Positions 43,308-56,297 of a stretch of DNA of 64,000 nt are shown here, piece after piece; the stretch's first letter is position 1; every line of letters begins with the position of its first letter. The notes beneath the pieces were generated by a model. That model saw nothing but the letters and a program-made list of their open reading frames with translations. It was not told where the DNA came from and searched no databases. Origin of the DNA: Paralithodes platypus. Its lineage: Eukaryota; Arthropoda; Malacostraca; Decapoda; Lithodidae. The translations under genes were made by a program, and so were the position numbers. The stretch lies in NCBI GenBank assembly GCA_032716605.1, contig CM064519.1:26572019-26636018 (forward strand), given 5' to 3'.

Positions 43308-43542
43308 GTTTCAATCGCTTAGTAGCCAGAATACAACACAAAAGACGTCGCCGGTACAGACGGGGTTAAAGGTAGATTGGTAGTACTAAACTCATCTAAT
43401 ATAAGGATAAATAATATGTAAATCCCCATTAAATTATCCAGTTAATATATATACCGGCACCTTTTTCATATCCTATTTATACCCTTATTATTTTAGTGTT
43501 CCAGGCTCCTTTTTATTATTCATTATTACTTGTTCGACATAT

Positions 43543-43553
43543 ATATATATACC

Positions 43554-43629
<76 letters not shown>

Positions 43630-43640
43630 TGTATATATAA
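43543..43640 (+). repeat. (AT)n microsatellite bounded by TACCGTA and TACTGTA
   Basis: About 80 bp of AT, with ATACCGTATAT near the left edge and ATACTGTATAT near the right. Ile-Tyr ORFs are artefacts. Confidence 0.95.
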
Positions 43641-43766
43641 ATAACTACAAATAAAAGTCTCTGCAACTTGGTCGGAAACGAATTTTGTATGCATTCTGAA
43701 CTGCTTTCCAAACTACCGAGCGCCTTTCTTTGTTCCTGTCTGTATAGTACACTCCGGGGTCAATAC

Positions 43767-43767
<1 letters not shown>

Positions 43768-43808
<41 letters not shown>

Positions 43809-44176
43809 CAGGCAGGCAGGCAGGCGAGGGTGTGAGAGTGAGAGAGAGAGGCAGGAAAGCGAGAGAGTGTGAGAGTGAGAGAGGCAGGCTTGAGAGTGAG
43901 AGAGGCAGGCGAGAGAGAGAGAGGCAGGCGAGAGAGTGTGAGAGGGAGAGAGAGAGGCATGAAAGAGAGTGTGAGAGTGAGAGGCAGGCGAGAGAGAGAG
44001 AGAGAGCAGGCAGGCGAGAGAGAGAGAGCAGGCAGGCGAGAGAGAGAGAGAGCAGGCAGGCGAGAGAGAGAGAGAGCAGGCAGGCGAGAGAGAGAGAGAG
44101 AGAGGCAGGCGAGAGAGTGTGAGAGTGAGAGGCAGGAGAGAGAGAGTGAGAGAGAGTGTGAGAGTGAGAGGCAGGC

Positions 44177-44227
<51 letters not shown>

Positions 44228-44230
44228 GGG
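43768..44230 (+). repeat. (GA)n/GGCAGGCGA complex microsatellite
   Basis: GA tracts interspersed with GGCAGGC, GTGTGAGAGT and GCAGGCAGGCGAGAGA units; a 22-bp higher-order unit is visible at 43990-44105. The Arg/Glu-rich ORFs of up to 132 codons are repeat translations. Confidence 0.95.
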
Positions 44231-44514
44231 GGTTGGGGGGCGCTATTTTGATATTACATTGAACTAGTACTTAGATTCATATACTGTATAATATTATACT
44301 GCACTTGTAATGCTTTGGTATCTATAGCTCAGATGCTTCAACATTAGGCACAAGGTAGCCTACAAATTTGAAACACGAGTAGGTAGCTATTTTAACACTA
44401 TCTGATCCGACCTATTGTTTGTTATTATATTTTGTTAAATTATAATTAAGAATTTTACTTACTTTCTCCCTTTTCTTTCAATGTATTTTAGTTTGTCAGA
44501 ACTTTGTCCCCTAG

Positions 44515-44812
44515 ACTACCAAAAACGCCTTCCCAAACTTCCTGTAAACTAATAAAGGCCCAGACCCCCTTCAAGCTCAATTTCTACATTTGGGATAGAA
44601 AAATATCCTGGCCGGATACCGATTTCTTCTACAGAAAGATACAGGCTCGCTATGGCTCGCCCAGAAAATAAAAAGTGTACACCTGAATGGAGTGAAACGT
44701 GTTATTATCGTTAGGCCTAAACTAATAAGGTGAAACGTCTTAAAATCTCACAACTAATGAAGCGAAATTGGGAAAGTCCAAAAAGGCCCCCCTCGGTGGA
44801 AATAGGGTTAAG
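44515..44812 (-). mobile_element. TTAA-B family element, reverse
   Basis: CCTTCCCAAACTTCCTGTAAA, CAGACCCCCTTCAAGCTCAA, GGGATAGAAAAAT, TGGCCGGATACCG hairpin remnant, CAGGCTCGCTATGGCTCG, two internal units, AATGAAGCGAAATTGGGAAA. The TTAA is not visible. Confidence 0.6.
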
Positions 44813-44897
44813 CAGTGTAAATACTTGTGGTCGAAATATTGTATCAATCTCCGAAGCACTCTCCCTCATCCTACAACTTAAACTTTTCCAAGTTCCG

Positions 44898-44919
44898 TGT
44901 GTGTGTGTGTATGTGTGTC

Positions 44920-44962
<43 letters not shown>

Positions 44963-45022
44963 GTATCTCTCTCTCTCTCTCTCTCTGTCGTGTGTGTGTG
45001 TATGTGTCTGTGTGTGTGTGTT
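44898..45022 (+). repeat. (GT)n, (CT)n, (GT)n compound microsatellite
   Basis: GT tracts around a CT tract at 44967-44986. Cys-Val and His-Thr ORFs are artefacts. Confidence 0.95.
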
Positions 45023-45155
45023 TACTATGCATGATCGGATATTAGTGTTGACAACTGGTGGAGATCCGTGCCAAATGATCATAGCCCGACATGCATGACA
45101 ATGTGAAGGTATTATTTGGTATTGTCTCGTTGGACATCAGTTATGGTATTATGAA

Positions 45156-45503
45156 GGGGAGACGGACCGTTCCTTGTTTTGTTTTTTTGGTCTATTAATT
45201 CATGAATTCCTTTATTTCTTGGTTTTCTCGCTAGACCTCCATCAAGTTTAGAAAAACACCCCTAGATAAATTTGTGCATTTTTCGGTAGAAAAATGGCCG
45301 ATTCCTCTTAAAATTTCAGGCTCGCTATAGCTCGCTAGGAAATAATCAACACCTAAATGGCACGAAAAGTCTTAAAATTGACAACGAAATGGGGCGAAAG
45401 GTGTTAAAATCGCCAAACTAATGGGCCGAACGTCTTATAATCTTAAAGCAAATGGAGCTTAACACGAAGTAGAAAGAGGTCCAGAAAAACCAACTGCCTC
45501 CCC
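45156..45503 (-). mobile_element. TTAA-A family element, reverse
   Basis: GGGGAGACGGACCGTTCC left, CAACTGCCTCCCC-TTAA right. Very close to the 174-537 copy (TCTATTAATTCATGAATTCC, GACCTCCATCAAGTTTAGAA). The hairpin is deleted (AAAAATGGCCGATTCCTC). Confidence 0.75.
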
Positions 45504-45507
45504 TTAA

Positions 45508-46017
45508 TTGGCAGTAAAGATAGTTACTAGAGACATTTTAATAACTTCTATTTTGTATGGCTCAAATATAATTATATGATTAAACGATTAAACAATGCAG
45601 TTAATTGATTATCATGCATGTCATTTAATGTACAAATAATACAAAGCATCACATCTCTCTTTGTATCGGTATTCCATTTGGCATATTATATCTGCATAAT
45701 ATATCCTAAGAAGATTGTTTTTGTTTTCTACGTGACCGTATGATCAAACGGCAAAAGTCCTATTATACCTATTGTTCTTGAAAGACCTATCTCAAGTTAT
45801 ATAAAGACGGTTTTGCCTGTTTAAAGAAAAGAGAAAACAAAGAAACACCGAACAAACATACTACCGTACCAGTGTATTGTAGCATCCCTATAAAACTCGA
45901 GTTCGGCAAAACAAATAGAATCGAGGGGGAAGTTTGTGTGAGTCCAGAATAAAAATCTTACAGCCTACATTTGTTTTCACTTTTTCTTTTTGTGGAATTG
46001 TGTAAATCACAACCGTA
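45508..46017. other. Intergenic, no gene seen
   Basis: AT-rich unique sequence; nothing recognised on either strand. Confidence 0.5.
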
Positions 46018-46239
46018 CAGAAGGAGTACAAAGGAAATCAAGCCACAACAGATCTAGTGACCCTTCTAGGCTGCTTGTCCTCCAAAACACTGAGGATCGA
46101 GTGTCCAAACAGTGGTTTAGAGTGGGTAAGGGAACATTGGAAAGGGAACTATTGCCCTGGAACTAATGTCCGTGGCAGGATTAGGAAGTTAGTAGGGGAC
46201 GGATGGGTTAGTAACTGAGGGGGGTATAAAATAAAGTTA

Positions 46240-49132
46240 TTAATTTACAAACGCAGTCAGTCGCGGGTTTGATGCGAGATATTTGTCTAAGTGGAGTTTA
46301 AATGAATCAACGGTGCTGCAGTCTATAACGTCTCGGGGAAGCCCATTCCACAAGTTGACAACTCGATTGAAGAAGAAATTCTTAGATTCGTGTGAGTTAA
46401 AAGATTTACCAATAATTTTGCAACCGTTTCCCCGCGTGTAATTAGATTGGTTGATAGTGAAGTACGGTACTTACTACAGTTCATATTGTCGATGCCTTTG
46501 ATGATTTTGAACACTTGAATTAAGTCACCTCTTAATCTGCGCTGGGTTAAAGGAAATAGATTTAATTCTCTAAGACGCTCTTCGTATGGTTTGTTCTTCA
46601 GGTTAGGTATCATTTTGGTAACTCTACGTTGAACTCGTTCTAGCTTGTTTATATCTTTTTGGTAATAAGGGCATCAGGATTGAACGCAGTATTCCAGAAG
46701 AGGGCGGACTAAGGAATTGTAAAGGGTTAGGATAACTTCTTTGGATTTATGTTCAAATGACCTGCCTATAAAGCCAATTATTTTGTTTGCCTTCTTAACA
46801 ACTTCTGAACATTGTTGACTCGGTTTTTAGGTTACTCGATATTGTTACTCCCAGATCGGTTTCTCTGTTTACATTCTTAAGCTGAGTGCCATTCATCGAA
46901 TAGTTTGCTTTCTCATTTAGGTATCCGATATGTAGTACTTTACATTTATCCGCATTGAAACTCATTTGCCAAATTTGGGCCCAACATGACAATTTATCTA
47001 GATTGTGTTGCATATCGTCAACTTGTTCTTTTGAGAGTACCGGTACGCTATTTGCAATTTTTGTATCGTCAACAAATTTTGAGATTGTACAGGTGAGACC
47101 CTCATCTATGTCGTTGATGTAAATTAGAAAGAGAATTGGTCCTAGTACCGATCCCTGGGGTACTTACATTGGTCCATTTAGATGCCTTACCGTTTGTGAC
47201 TACTCTTTGCTTTCTGTCGCTGAGCCAATTTTGTATCCATTTCAACACACCGTCTTGTATTCCATGCGCTTTTAGTTTTAGCAATAAATGTTTTGGGGAA
47301 CTTTGTCAAAGGCCTTTTGAAAATCAAGGTATATAATATCTACAGCTTTACTCTCATCGTAGAGGTTGAGGATATCGTGGAAGAAGTCTAAGAGGTTTGT
47401 TAAACAGGAACGTTTTTACGAAAGCCGTGTTGAGTATCTTTAAGTAAGTTATTTGCCTCTAAGTGATTTACGAGTCTGTCTCTTATGACCGTTTCTAGCA
47501 TTTTACATACAATTGAGGTTAAGCTAATTGGACGATAGTTACTGGGTAGGGATTTGCTGCCTTTTTTGAATATCGGTGTTACGTTGGCTAGCTTCCACTG
47601 ATCAGGCATAGTCCCAGACTGCAAGGATTCATTGAATAGCAATGTCAGTGGTTTGGAGAGCTCATCCTTAGCTTCCTTTAGAACTCTAGGCGAGATTGTA
47701 TCAGGTCCAGGCGTTTTATTTACCTTGAGTTTATCTAAACAATTCAATACTTCTCTCTCTGTAACGGTGATATTGCTTAGAACATCTGAATTATCAATCT
47801 GAATCGGCGATGGTGTAGGGATATCACTGAGGTCTTCGGTTGTAAAAACTGATGCAAAGAAGGTATTGAGGGCATTACTCATTTGTACTTCGTCTTTGGT
47901 GTATTCTCCATTTTCATCGACTAACGGTCCAACAGTTGAAGTAACTACTTTTTTCTTTCTGATATAACTATAGAATTCTTTCGGGTTTGTTTTACTTTGA
48001 TTCGCAACATGTAACTCCAGGGTCTTTTTACTTTGCTTAATTAACTTTTTGGCTTTGCGTCGTAGCTCTACAAATTTCACCCGTTCTTCGTCATTTTGTG
48101 AGGATTTTAATCTATCATTAGCAAATTTTTTAGCAAGCAGACAGTCTGAAATATCTTTATTCCACCATTTGGGCTTATCATTATGGCCTGGACGCCGTAT
48201 TTTCGATGGTATGCAGTCTTGCACTGCCTTAAGGTAAGTGGTTGTGAAACACTCCCAAGATGTATTTATGTCATTATTGTTAGTCAGAAAGCTCCAGTCA
48301 GTTTCTGAAAATTTGCTTTCTTGAAATTAGGGACTTTCTCAATGCTGCTATTTGATTTGTTACTAGTAAACTTTAAAGTGAAAGTTATCGTACGATGGTC
48401 GCTGTTACTGAATTCATCACCAACATTCAAATTCTCTATTAATTCTTGTTTTGTTGCGAGTACAAGGTCAAGCACATTATTACCACGGGTCGGAGATTGT
48501 ACAAATTGAAAAAGTGAACTCTCTTGCAAGTTAGCATAGAGGTCGTGTCCAGAGTGTGAAGTAAGAATATCGCCCATTTAGTCACGGGTAAGTTGAAATC
48601 GCCAAGAATTACGGTATCTTGTATGTTAGTTATTTCTGCAATTTGTTCATAAATTTCACTGTCAGTTTGCACTGATTGAGCTGGGGGTCTGTATAATAAA
48701 GCTAGTGTTATTTTAGTTCCTCGTTTATTATTTAATAGTACGTAAAAAATGTCTATATTCGCAATTTGAGGTTTTGACATTAAGACGGGATTAAGACTCC
48801 TTTATAAAAAACAGAACTCCATTTCTATTGATCCGACTTTTCTCAAACATTGTATAACCAGGAAGCATATATTCGGCTAAAAAGTCTCTGTCTTCCGTAT
48901 TTAACCAAGATTCTGTAATGCCGATTATATCATAATGTTATGTAAACACGATTTCCTCTAGATCTGAAAATTTATTGCGTATGCTACGAGCATTTACATA
49001 AAACACCTTAAGAGTATTAGAGTTGGATGTTACTGATTGTGCATTATCTGAATTTTCAGTTCGTATTTGACTTACACTACCCCCGATACCCCCGGTTGAC
49101 CCCGGTTTTTGAACGGAAATCCTTGACTGCAT
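46240..49132 (-). pseudogene. CR1-like ORF2, broken, complete at the N-terminus
   Basis: Starts MQSRISVQKPGS; the endonuclease begins LKVFYVNARSIRNKFSDLEE, meets TAA, then resumes DIIGITESWLNTEDRDFL, NGVLFFIKES, LLYRPPAQS, LGDFNLPVTK, SDHRTITF. The RT and C-terminal domain follow as in copy 1 to a stop at 46240-46242. Lesions: TAA at about 48945 and after 48786, frameshifts near 48577 and 48300, one T short in the run at 47413-47417, an 8-bp loss at about 47163 that destroys the SGVPQGS motif, and two TA-word insertions (46463-46469, 47038-47045). Inactive. Confidence 0.85.
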
Positions 49133-49400
49133 CGTTCAGCAGACGACCAAGACGTGCAGCTCATAATTCATTGAGATGTACACCATCTCCTGAAAACGAA
49201 GATTTATCATAGTAAAAATGATCCCACGTGTCCACAAAGCCGATGTCCTCCTCCCTGCAGAGTTTGGCTAGTCGGCGATTTGTACTGGTAGCTATGTTGT
49301 AGAATCGGTTTTCTACATCAATCCGGGGAACAATTCCTGAAATTAAGATTCTATTAGATTTTTCCTTGAAGGACCTGATCAGCCGCCGGTACTTGCAAAG
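49077..49400 (-). pseudogene. CR1-like ORF1, SGNH-esterase C-terminal end
   Basis: KYRRLIRSFKEKSNRILISG, then IVPRIDVENRF, then NRRLAKLCREEDIGFVD, YYDKSSFSGDGVHLNE: the end of the esterase/SGNH-hydrolase domain that CR1-clade ORF1 proteins carry. The D-x-x-H (GDGVHL) supplies two catalytic residues. TGA-type decay: an in-frame stop follows NEL (49161). After it AARLGRLLNDAVKDF..GVNRGYRG continues to the real stop at 49077-49079, overlapping the ORF2 start. The catalytic serine region is missing upstream. Confidence 0.8.
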
Positions 49401-49910
49401 TAGTTGCAAAGTAGTACAGAAGGGTGAAAGTTGAGATAAAAACATAAACGTTCTATTATTAGGGAGTTGTATTTGGTAGGTGCGGATACATATTTGGTTA
49501 GATGTTCTTGTTGACATTTTTTTTTTGCATCAATTTTCTTCCTTTTAGTTAATTTAGACAGTCTTAGAAAGATATATAACTGTGATTCTTCATAATCTAT
49601 ATTATCATTTGGACGTTGCAGTATTACTGAAATGTTTATTTTTAGATTAGGGTAAATGACAGTGTTGTTGTTGTAGTTCCCCAGGCAGTCTCGCCGAGCA
49701 GTCCCGAGTCCGGTAGACAAAAGCTGCTTCAGATGCTCTGGTCCCCGAAGGGGCCCAGGGTGAGATGAGATCTGTCTCTGAGAGGGCATCGGGGGAGGGG
49801 ATCATCAACCCGCAGGGTGTCACCCCCAGGCCTTGCAATGCCCCCACCCACAGGCCCCCTTGAAGAGCCACCCACTCGGGCGATCTCGCCAGCACCTAGA
49901 AGGAAAAGTA
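49401..49910 (-). other. Possible 5' region of CR1-like copy 2, GC-rich
   Basis: An open minus-strand frame (49379-49789) and a GC-rich block at 49690-49905 (CCCCGAAGGGGCCCAGGG hairpin) contrast with AT-rich flanks. They sit where ORF1 and the 5' UTR should be, but no esterase motif is present. It could equally be a different inserted element. Confidence 0.35.
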
Positions 49911-51629
<1,719 letters not shown>

Positions 51630-54600
51630 TGTGACGAGATCTGTGGGAGGACATGTAAATGATGATACGTCAGTGGTAAGGGACTTGTGTGGGTGGTGGT
51701 AGATGTGTGTATGGTAGTGTGTGGGTGGTGGTAGATGTGTGTATGGTAGTGTGTGGTAAAGGTACTTGTGTGTATGGTAGTGTGTGGTAAAGGTACTTGT
51801 GTGTATGGTAGTGTGTGGTAAGGGACTTGTGTGGGTGGTGGTAGATGTGTGTATGGTAGTGTGTGATAAAGGTACTTGTGTGTATGGTAGTGTGTGGTAA
51901 ATGGACGTGTGTGGATGGTGGTAGTTGTGTGTATGGTAGTGTGTGATAAAGGTACTTGTGTGTATGGTAGTGTGTGGTAAATGGACGTGTGTGGGTGGTG
52001 GTAGATGTGTGTATGGTAGTGTGTGATAAAGGTACTTGTGTGTATGGTAGTGTGTGGTAAATGGACGTGTGTGGATGGTGGTGGTTGTGTGTATGGTAGT
52101 GTGTGGTAAAGGTACTTGTGTGTATGGTAGTGTGTGGTAAATGGACGTGTGTGGATGGTGGTAGTTGTGTGTATGGTAGTGTGTGATAAAGGTACTTGTG
52201 TGTGGTAGTGGTTGTGTGTATGGTACGGTAGTGTGTGGTAAATGGACGTGTGTGGATGGTGGTAGTTGTGTGTATGGTAGTGTGTGGTAAAGGGACTTGT
52301 GTGTGGTAGTGGTTGTGTGTATGGTAGTGTGTGGTAAAGGTACTTGTGTGTATGGTAGTGTGTGGTAAATGGACGTGTGTGGATGGTGGTAGTTGTGTGT
52401 ATGGTAGTGTGTGGTAAAGGTACTTGTGTGTGTGGTAGTGGTTGTGTGTATGGTAGTGGCTGTGTGTATGGTAGTGTGTGATAAAGGGACTTGTGTGTGG
52501 TAGTGGTTGTGTGTGTGGTAGTGGTTGTGTGTATGGTAGTGTGTGGTAAAGGTACTTGTGTGTGGTAGTGGTTGTGTGTATGATAGTGGCTGTGTGTATG
52601 GTAGTGTGTGGTAAAGGTACTTGTGTGTGGTAGTGGCTGTGTGTATGATAGTGGCTGTGTGTATGGTAGTGTGTGGTAAAGGTACTTGTGTGTGGTAGTG
52701 GTTGTGTGTATGGTAGTGGCTGTGTGTATGGTAGTGTGTGGTAAATGTACTTGTGTGTGGTAGTGGTTGTGTGTATGATAGTGGTTGTGTGTATGGTAGT
52801 GTGTGATAAAGGTACTTGTGTGTGGTAGTGGTTGTGTGTATGATAGTGGCTGTGTGTATGGTAGTATGTGATAAAGGTACTTGTGTGTGGTAGTGGTTGT
52901 GTGTATGATAGTGGTTGTGTGTATGGTAGTGTGTGATAAAGGTACTTGTGTGTGGTAGTGGTTGTGTGTATGATAGTGGTTGTGTATGGTAGTGTGTGAT
53001 AAAGGTACTTGTGTGTGGTAGTGGTTGTGTGTATGATAGTAGCTGTGTGTATGGTAGTGTGTGGTAAATGTACTTGTGTGTGGTAGTGGTTGTGTGTATG
53101 ATAGTGGTTGTGTGTATGGTAGTGTGTGATAAAGGTACTTGTGTGTGGTAGTGGTTGTGTGTATGGTAGTGTGTGGTAAAGGTACTTGTGTGTGGTAGTG
53201 GTTGTGTGTATGGTAGTGGCTGTGTGTATGGTAGTGGTTGTGTGTATGGTAGTGTGTGATAAAGGTACTTGTGTGTTGTAGTGGTTGTGTGTATGATAGT
53301 GGCTGTGTATGGTAGTGTGTGGTAAATGTACTTGTGTGTGGTAGTGGTTGTGTGTATGATAGTGGTTGTGTGTATGGTAGTGTGTGATAAAGGTACTTGT
53401 GTGTGGTAGTGGTTGTGTGTATGGTAGTGTGTGGTAAAGGTACTTGTGTGTGGTAGTGGTTGTGTGTATGGTAGTGGCTGTGTGTATGGTAGTGGGTGTG
53501 TGTATGGTAGTGTGTGGTAAAGGGACTTGTGTGTGGTAGTGGTTGTGTGTATGGTAGTGGCTGTGTGTATGGTAGTGGCTGTGTGTATGGTAGTGTGTGG
53601 TAAAGGGACTTGTGTGTGGTAGTGGTTGTGTGTATGGTAGTGGCTGTGTGTATGGTAGTGTGTGGTAAAGGGACTTGTGTATGGTAGTGGTTGTGTGTAT
53701 GGTAGTGGCTGTGTGTATGGTAGTGGCTGTGTGTATGGTAGTGTGTGATAAAGGTACTTGTGTGTGGTAGTGGTTGTGTGTATGGTAGTGTGTGGTAAAG
53801 GTACTTGTGTGTGGTAGTGGTTGTGTGTATGGTAGTGTGTGATAAAGGTACTTGTGTGTATGGTAGTGTGTGGTAAATGGACGTGTGTGGATGGTGGTAG
53901 TTGTGTGTGGTGTATGGTAGTGTTTGTGTGTGTGTGGTTGTGTGTATGGTAGTGGCTGTGTGTATATGGTTGTGGTAGGGACTTGTGTATGGTAGTGGTT
54001 GTGTGTATGGTAGTGGCTGTGTGTATGGTAGTGGCTGTGTGTATGGTAGTGTGTGATAAAGGTACTTGTGTGTGGTAGTGGTTGTGTGTTAGCTGTGTGG
54101 TAGTGGTTGTGTGGTAGTGGTTGTGTGTATGGTAGTGTGTGATAAAGGTACTTGTGTGTATGGTAGTGTGTGTGTAATGGACGTGTGGATGGTGGTAGTT
54201 GTGTGTATGGTAGTGTGTGATAAAGGTACTTGTGTGTGGTAGTGGTTGTGTGTATGGTAGTGTGTGATAAAGGGACTTGTGTGTGGTAGTGGTTGTGTGT
54301 ATGGTAGTGGCTGTGTGTATGGTAGTGTGTGATAAAGGGACTTGTGTGTGGTAGTGGTTGTGTGTATGGTAGTGTGTGATAAAGGGACTTGTGTGTGGTA
54401 GTGGTTGTGTGTATGGTAGTGGCTGTGTGTATGGTAGTGTGTGATAAAGGGACTTGTTTGTGGTAGTGGTTGTGTGTATGGTAGTGGCTGTGTGTATGGT
54501 AGTGTGTGATAAAGGGACTTGTGTGTGGTAGTGGTTGTGTGTATGATAGTGGCTGTGTGTATGGTAGTGTGTGGTAAAGGGACTTGTGTGTGGTAGTGGT

Positions 54601-55100
54601 TGTGTGTATGGTAGTGGCTGTGTGTATGGTAGTGTGTGGTAAAGGGACTTGTGTGTGCTAGTGGTTGTGTGTATGGTAGTGGCTGTGTGTATGGTAGTGT
54701 GTGATAAAGGGACTTGTGTGTGGTAGTGGTTGTGTGTATGGTAGTGTGTGGTAAAGGGACTTGTGTGTGGTAGTGGTTGTGTGTATGATAGTGGCTGTGT
54801 GTATGGTAGTGTGTGATAAAGGGACTTGTGTGTGGTAGTGGTTGTGTGTATGGTAGTGGCTGTGTGTATGGTAGTGTGTGGTAAAGGGACTTGTGTGTGG
54901 TAGTTGTGTGTATGGTAGTGGCTGTGTGTATGGTAGTGTGTGGTAAAGGGACTTGTGTGTGGTAGTGGTTGTGTGTATGGTAGTGGCTGTGTGTATGGTA
55001 GTGTGTGGTAAAGGGACTTGTGTGTGGTAGTGGTTGTGTGTATGGTAGTGTGTGGTAAAGGAACTTGTGTCTATGGTAGTTGTGTGTATGGTAGTGTTTA
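51630..55100 (+). repeat. 3.5-kb GT-rich satellite with higher-order structure
   Basis: Made of interchangeable modules: GTGTGTATGGTAGTG, GTGTGGTAAAGG(T/G)ACTT, GTGTGTGGTAGTGGTT and GTGTATGGTAGTGGCT. The left part (to about 52430) uses AAATGGACGTGTGTGGATGG units, the middle uses AAAGGTACTT, and the right end (54240-55060) uses AAAGGGACTT. Local homogenisation is visible. The 343-codon minus frame (His-Thr-Tyr-Pro repeats) exists because most module lengths keep frame. Confidence 0.95.
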
Positions 55101-55435
55101 AAGTGTTCATTATAATTCAACCGTGTAGAGGTATATTGATGACAATAAACCCATTGTATACCAGTTAAAAAGGAAAACCACTATCAATGTTCCCAATTAA
55201 TATATACCTTTTTCATATCTCCTATTTATATCCTAAACTTTTGACAGTGGAGGTTGAGAATGACTAGTATAGACGATGTGGTACGGTAGTTTGGAAGAGG
55301 GGGTGTGAGTGGGAGGGCTCAACTCCTTGAAAACCACTAAACATGAAAACAACAATTAAAATGTTGTATATATTGTGTCACAAATTTTAAGATAGCTTAT
55401 CCCTATCTTGTGCGAGGCTGATGTTTTGAAGTTTT
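55101..55435. other. Flank of the GT satellite with long-inverted-repeat arm text
   Basis: TTAATATATACCTTTTTCAT then CTCCTATTTATATCCT (55196-55235) resembles the right arm at 43440-43490. The GT satellite may therefore sit in a relative of the element at 42211-43509, although I cannot find the opposing arm. Confidence 0.4.
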
Positions 55436-55439
55436 AGGT

Positions 55440-55735
55440 ACCATTAGTTGGAATATATTAGGACGTTTCACTTAATTGTTTTTGCAAATATAAAAAGCTT
55501 CACCCAATTCAGGTGTTCATTATTTCTGGTTGAGCGATAGCGAGCCTGCATTTTTGGAATACCTGTCCATCGGCCGAGACACTTTTCTACCGAAAATTGT
55601 ACATATTTATCTTGAAGGGGGTCTGGGTTGCATTTTTTAGGTTGAAGTGGGTCCGGGTGACGTTTTTGTAATTTGAAGGTGGTTTGGGGAAGAGGCTTTC
55701 TTAGTCTAGGGGGAAAAGTAAAAAATGTATTGCTC
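55440..55735 (+). mobile_element. TTAA-B family element
   Basis: CACCCAATTCAGGTGTTCAT, TGAGCGATAGCGAGCCTG, CCATCGGCCGAGACACTTTT, CTACCGAAAATTGTACA, ATCTTGAAGGGGGTCTGGGT, GGGTCCGGGTGACG. The ends are indistinct. Confidence 0.6.
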
Positions 55736-56102
55736 GAAAATGGCGAAATAATTCAAATCCCTCTATAATAAGTAAACAATAATATTTCAACGGTCAAGAT
55801 GTGGCAGCAGATAGTGTTAATTACTATAGACATATCTCACATACCGGTACCGCTGTGCATTGTAACAAAAACACCCACACAAGTCATTAAAAACTTACCC
55901 AACCCATTCAGTTTGAGTTAGAATAAAATATTTTCCAGGAACAAAGAAATTAATAAGGTAAAATAATTATTTTCACTTGTTTGAAAGCCAAAGTTTTCTT
56001 CTGATGTGAACAATATATTAGCGTTGACGTCAATAAACATGACATATTCCATTGGCAAATTATCAATGTGAAATGTCACAACTAAAAATTGCTTGACTGA
56101 AG
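55736..56102. other. Intergenic, no gene seen
   Basis: AT-rich; contains ACCGGTACCGCTG at 55843. Nothing coding. Confidence 0.5.
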
Positions 56103-56297
56103 GCTATGACACACGAGTGTATTTCGATGGGCAAGTTTTTCCTTGTTCCATTTAGGGGTTGTTTTGAATGTTTGTCAGAAACTAGAATGAAGTACAAATA
56201 CAGTATGTTAGTTGGCTGAATTCTGACAACACTTAACATCTGAAATTGACTGAGAATAATTGCCCTAAAAGATTGCCGGAAGCGCTCGTGTGATACC
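56103..56297. mobile_element. Family G inverted-repeat element, copy 2
   Basis: GGCTATGACACACGAGTGTA left and GCCGGAAGCGCTCGTGTGATACC right form an imperfect inverted repeat. The body is collinear with 39152-39363 (GGGCAAGTTTTTCCTTGTTC, AGAAACTAGAATGAAG, TTAGTTGGCTGAATTCTGA). Confidence 0.55.

Larger units (their letters stand above)
42211..43509. mobile_element. Long-inverted-repeat element enclosing a minisatellite
   Basis: The left arm (about 42211-42405) and right arm (about 43319-43509) are inverted copies of about 190 bp. Examples: GCCTGGAACACTAAAATAAT, GTATAAATAGGATATGAAAA, AGTACTACCAATCTACCTTT and GTACCGGCGACGT, each mirrored. The arms include the end of a family J element. Between them lie one complete family J element, a unique stretch and 23 copies of a 29-bp repeat. 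Nothing is coding. Related arm text recurs at 55185-55240 and 59195-59260. Confidence 0.75.
46018..49400 (-). mobile_element. CR1-like LINE, copy 2, longer than copy 1
   Basis: The same 3' end as copy 1 (CTTGATTTCCTTTGTACTCC on the minus strand). It extends beyond copy 1 into the start of ORF2 and the end of ORF1. Homology to the ORF1 family stops at about 49400, at a small ACTACTTTGCA duplication. 49400-49910 may be displaced 5' sequence of the same element. Confidence 0.82.

Noticed and set aside
43832..44267. 96- and 132-codon Arg/Glu-rich ORFs
   Set aside because: Frames through a GA/GGCAGGC microsatellite; different frames are equally open.
54089..55120. 343-codon minus-strand ORF rich in His, Thr, Tyr and Pro (and the 150-codon overlap)
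   Set aside because: It is the translation of the GT-rich satellite; two frames are open at once and the repeat continues far beyond the ORF.
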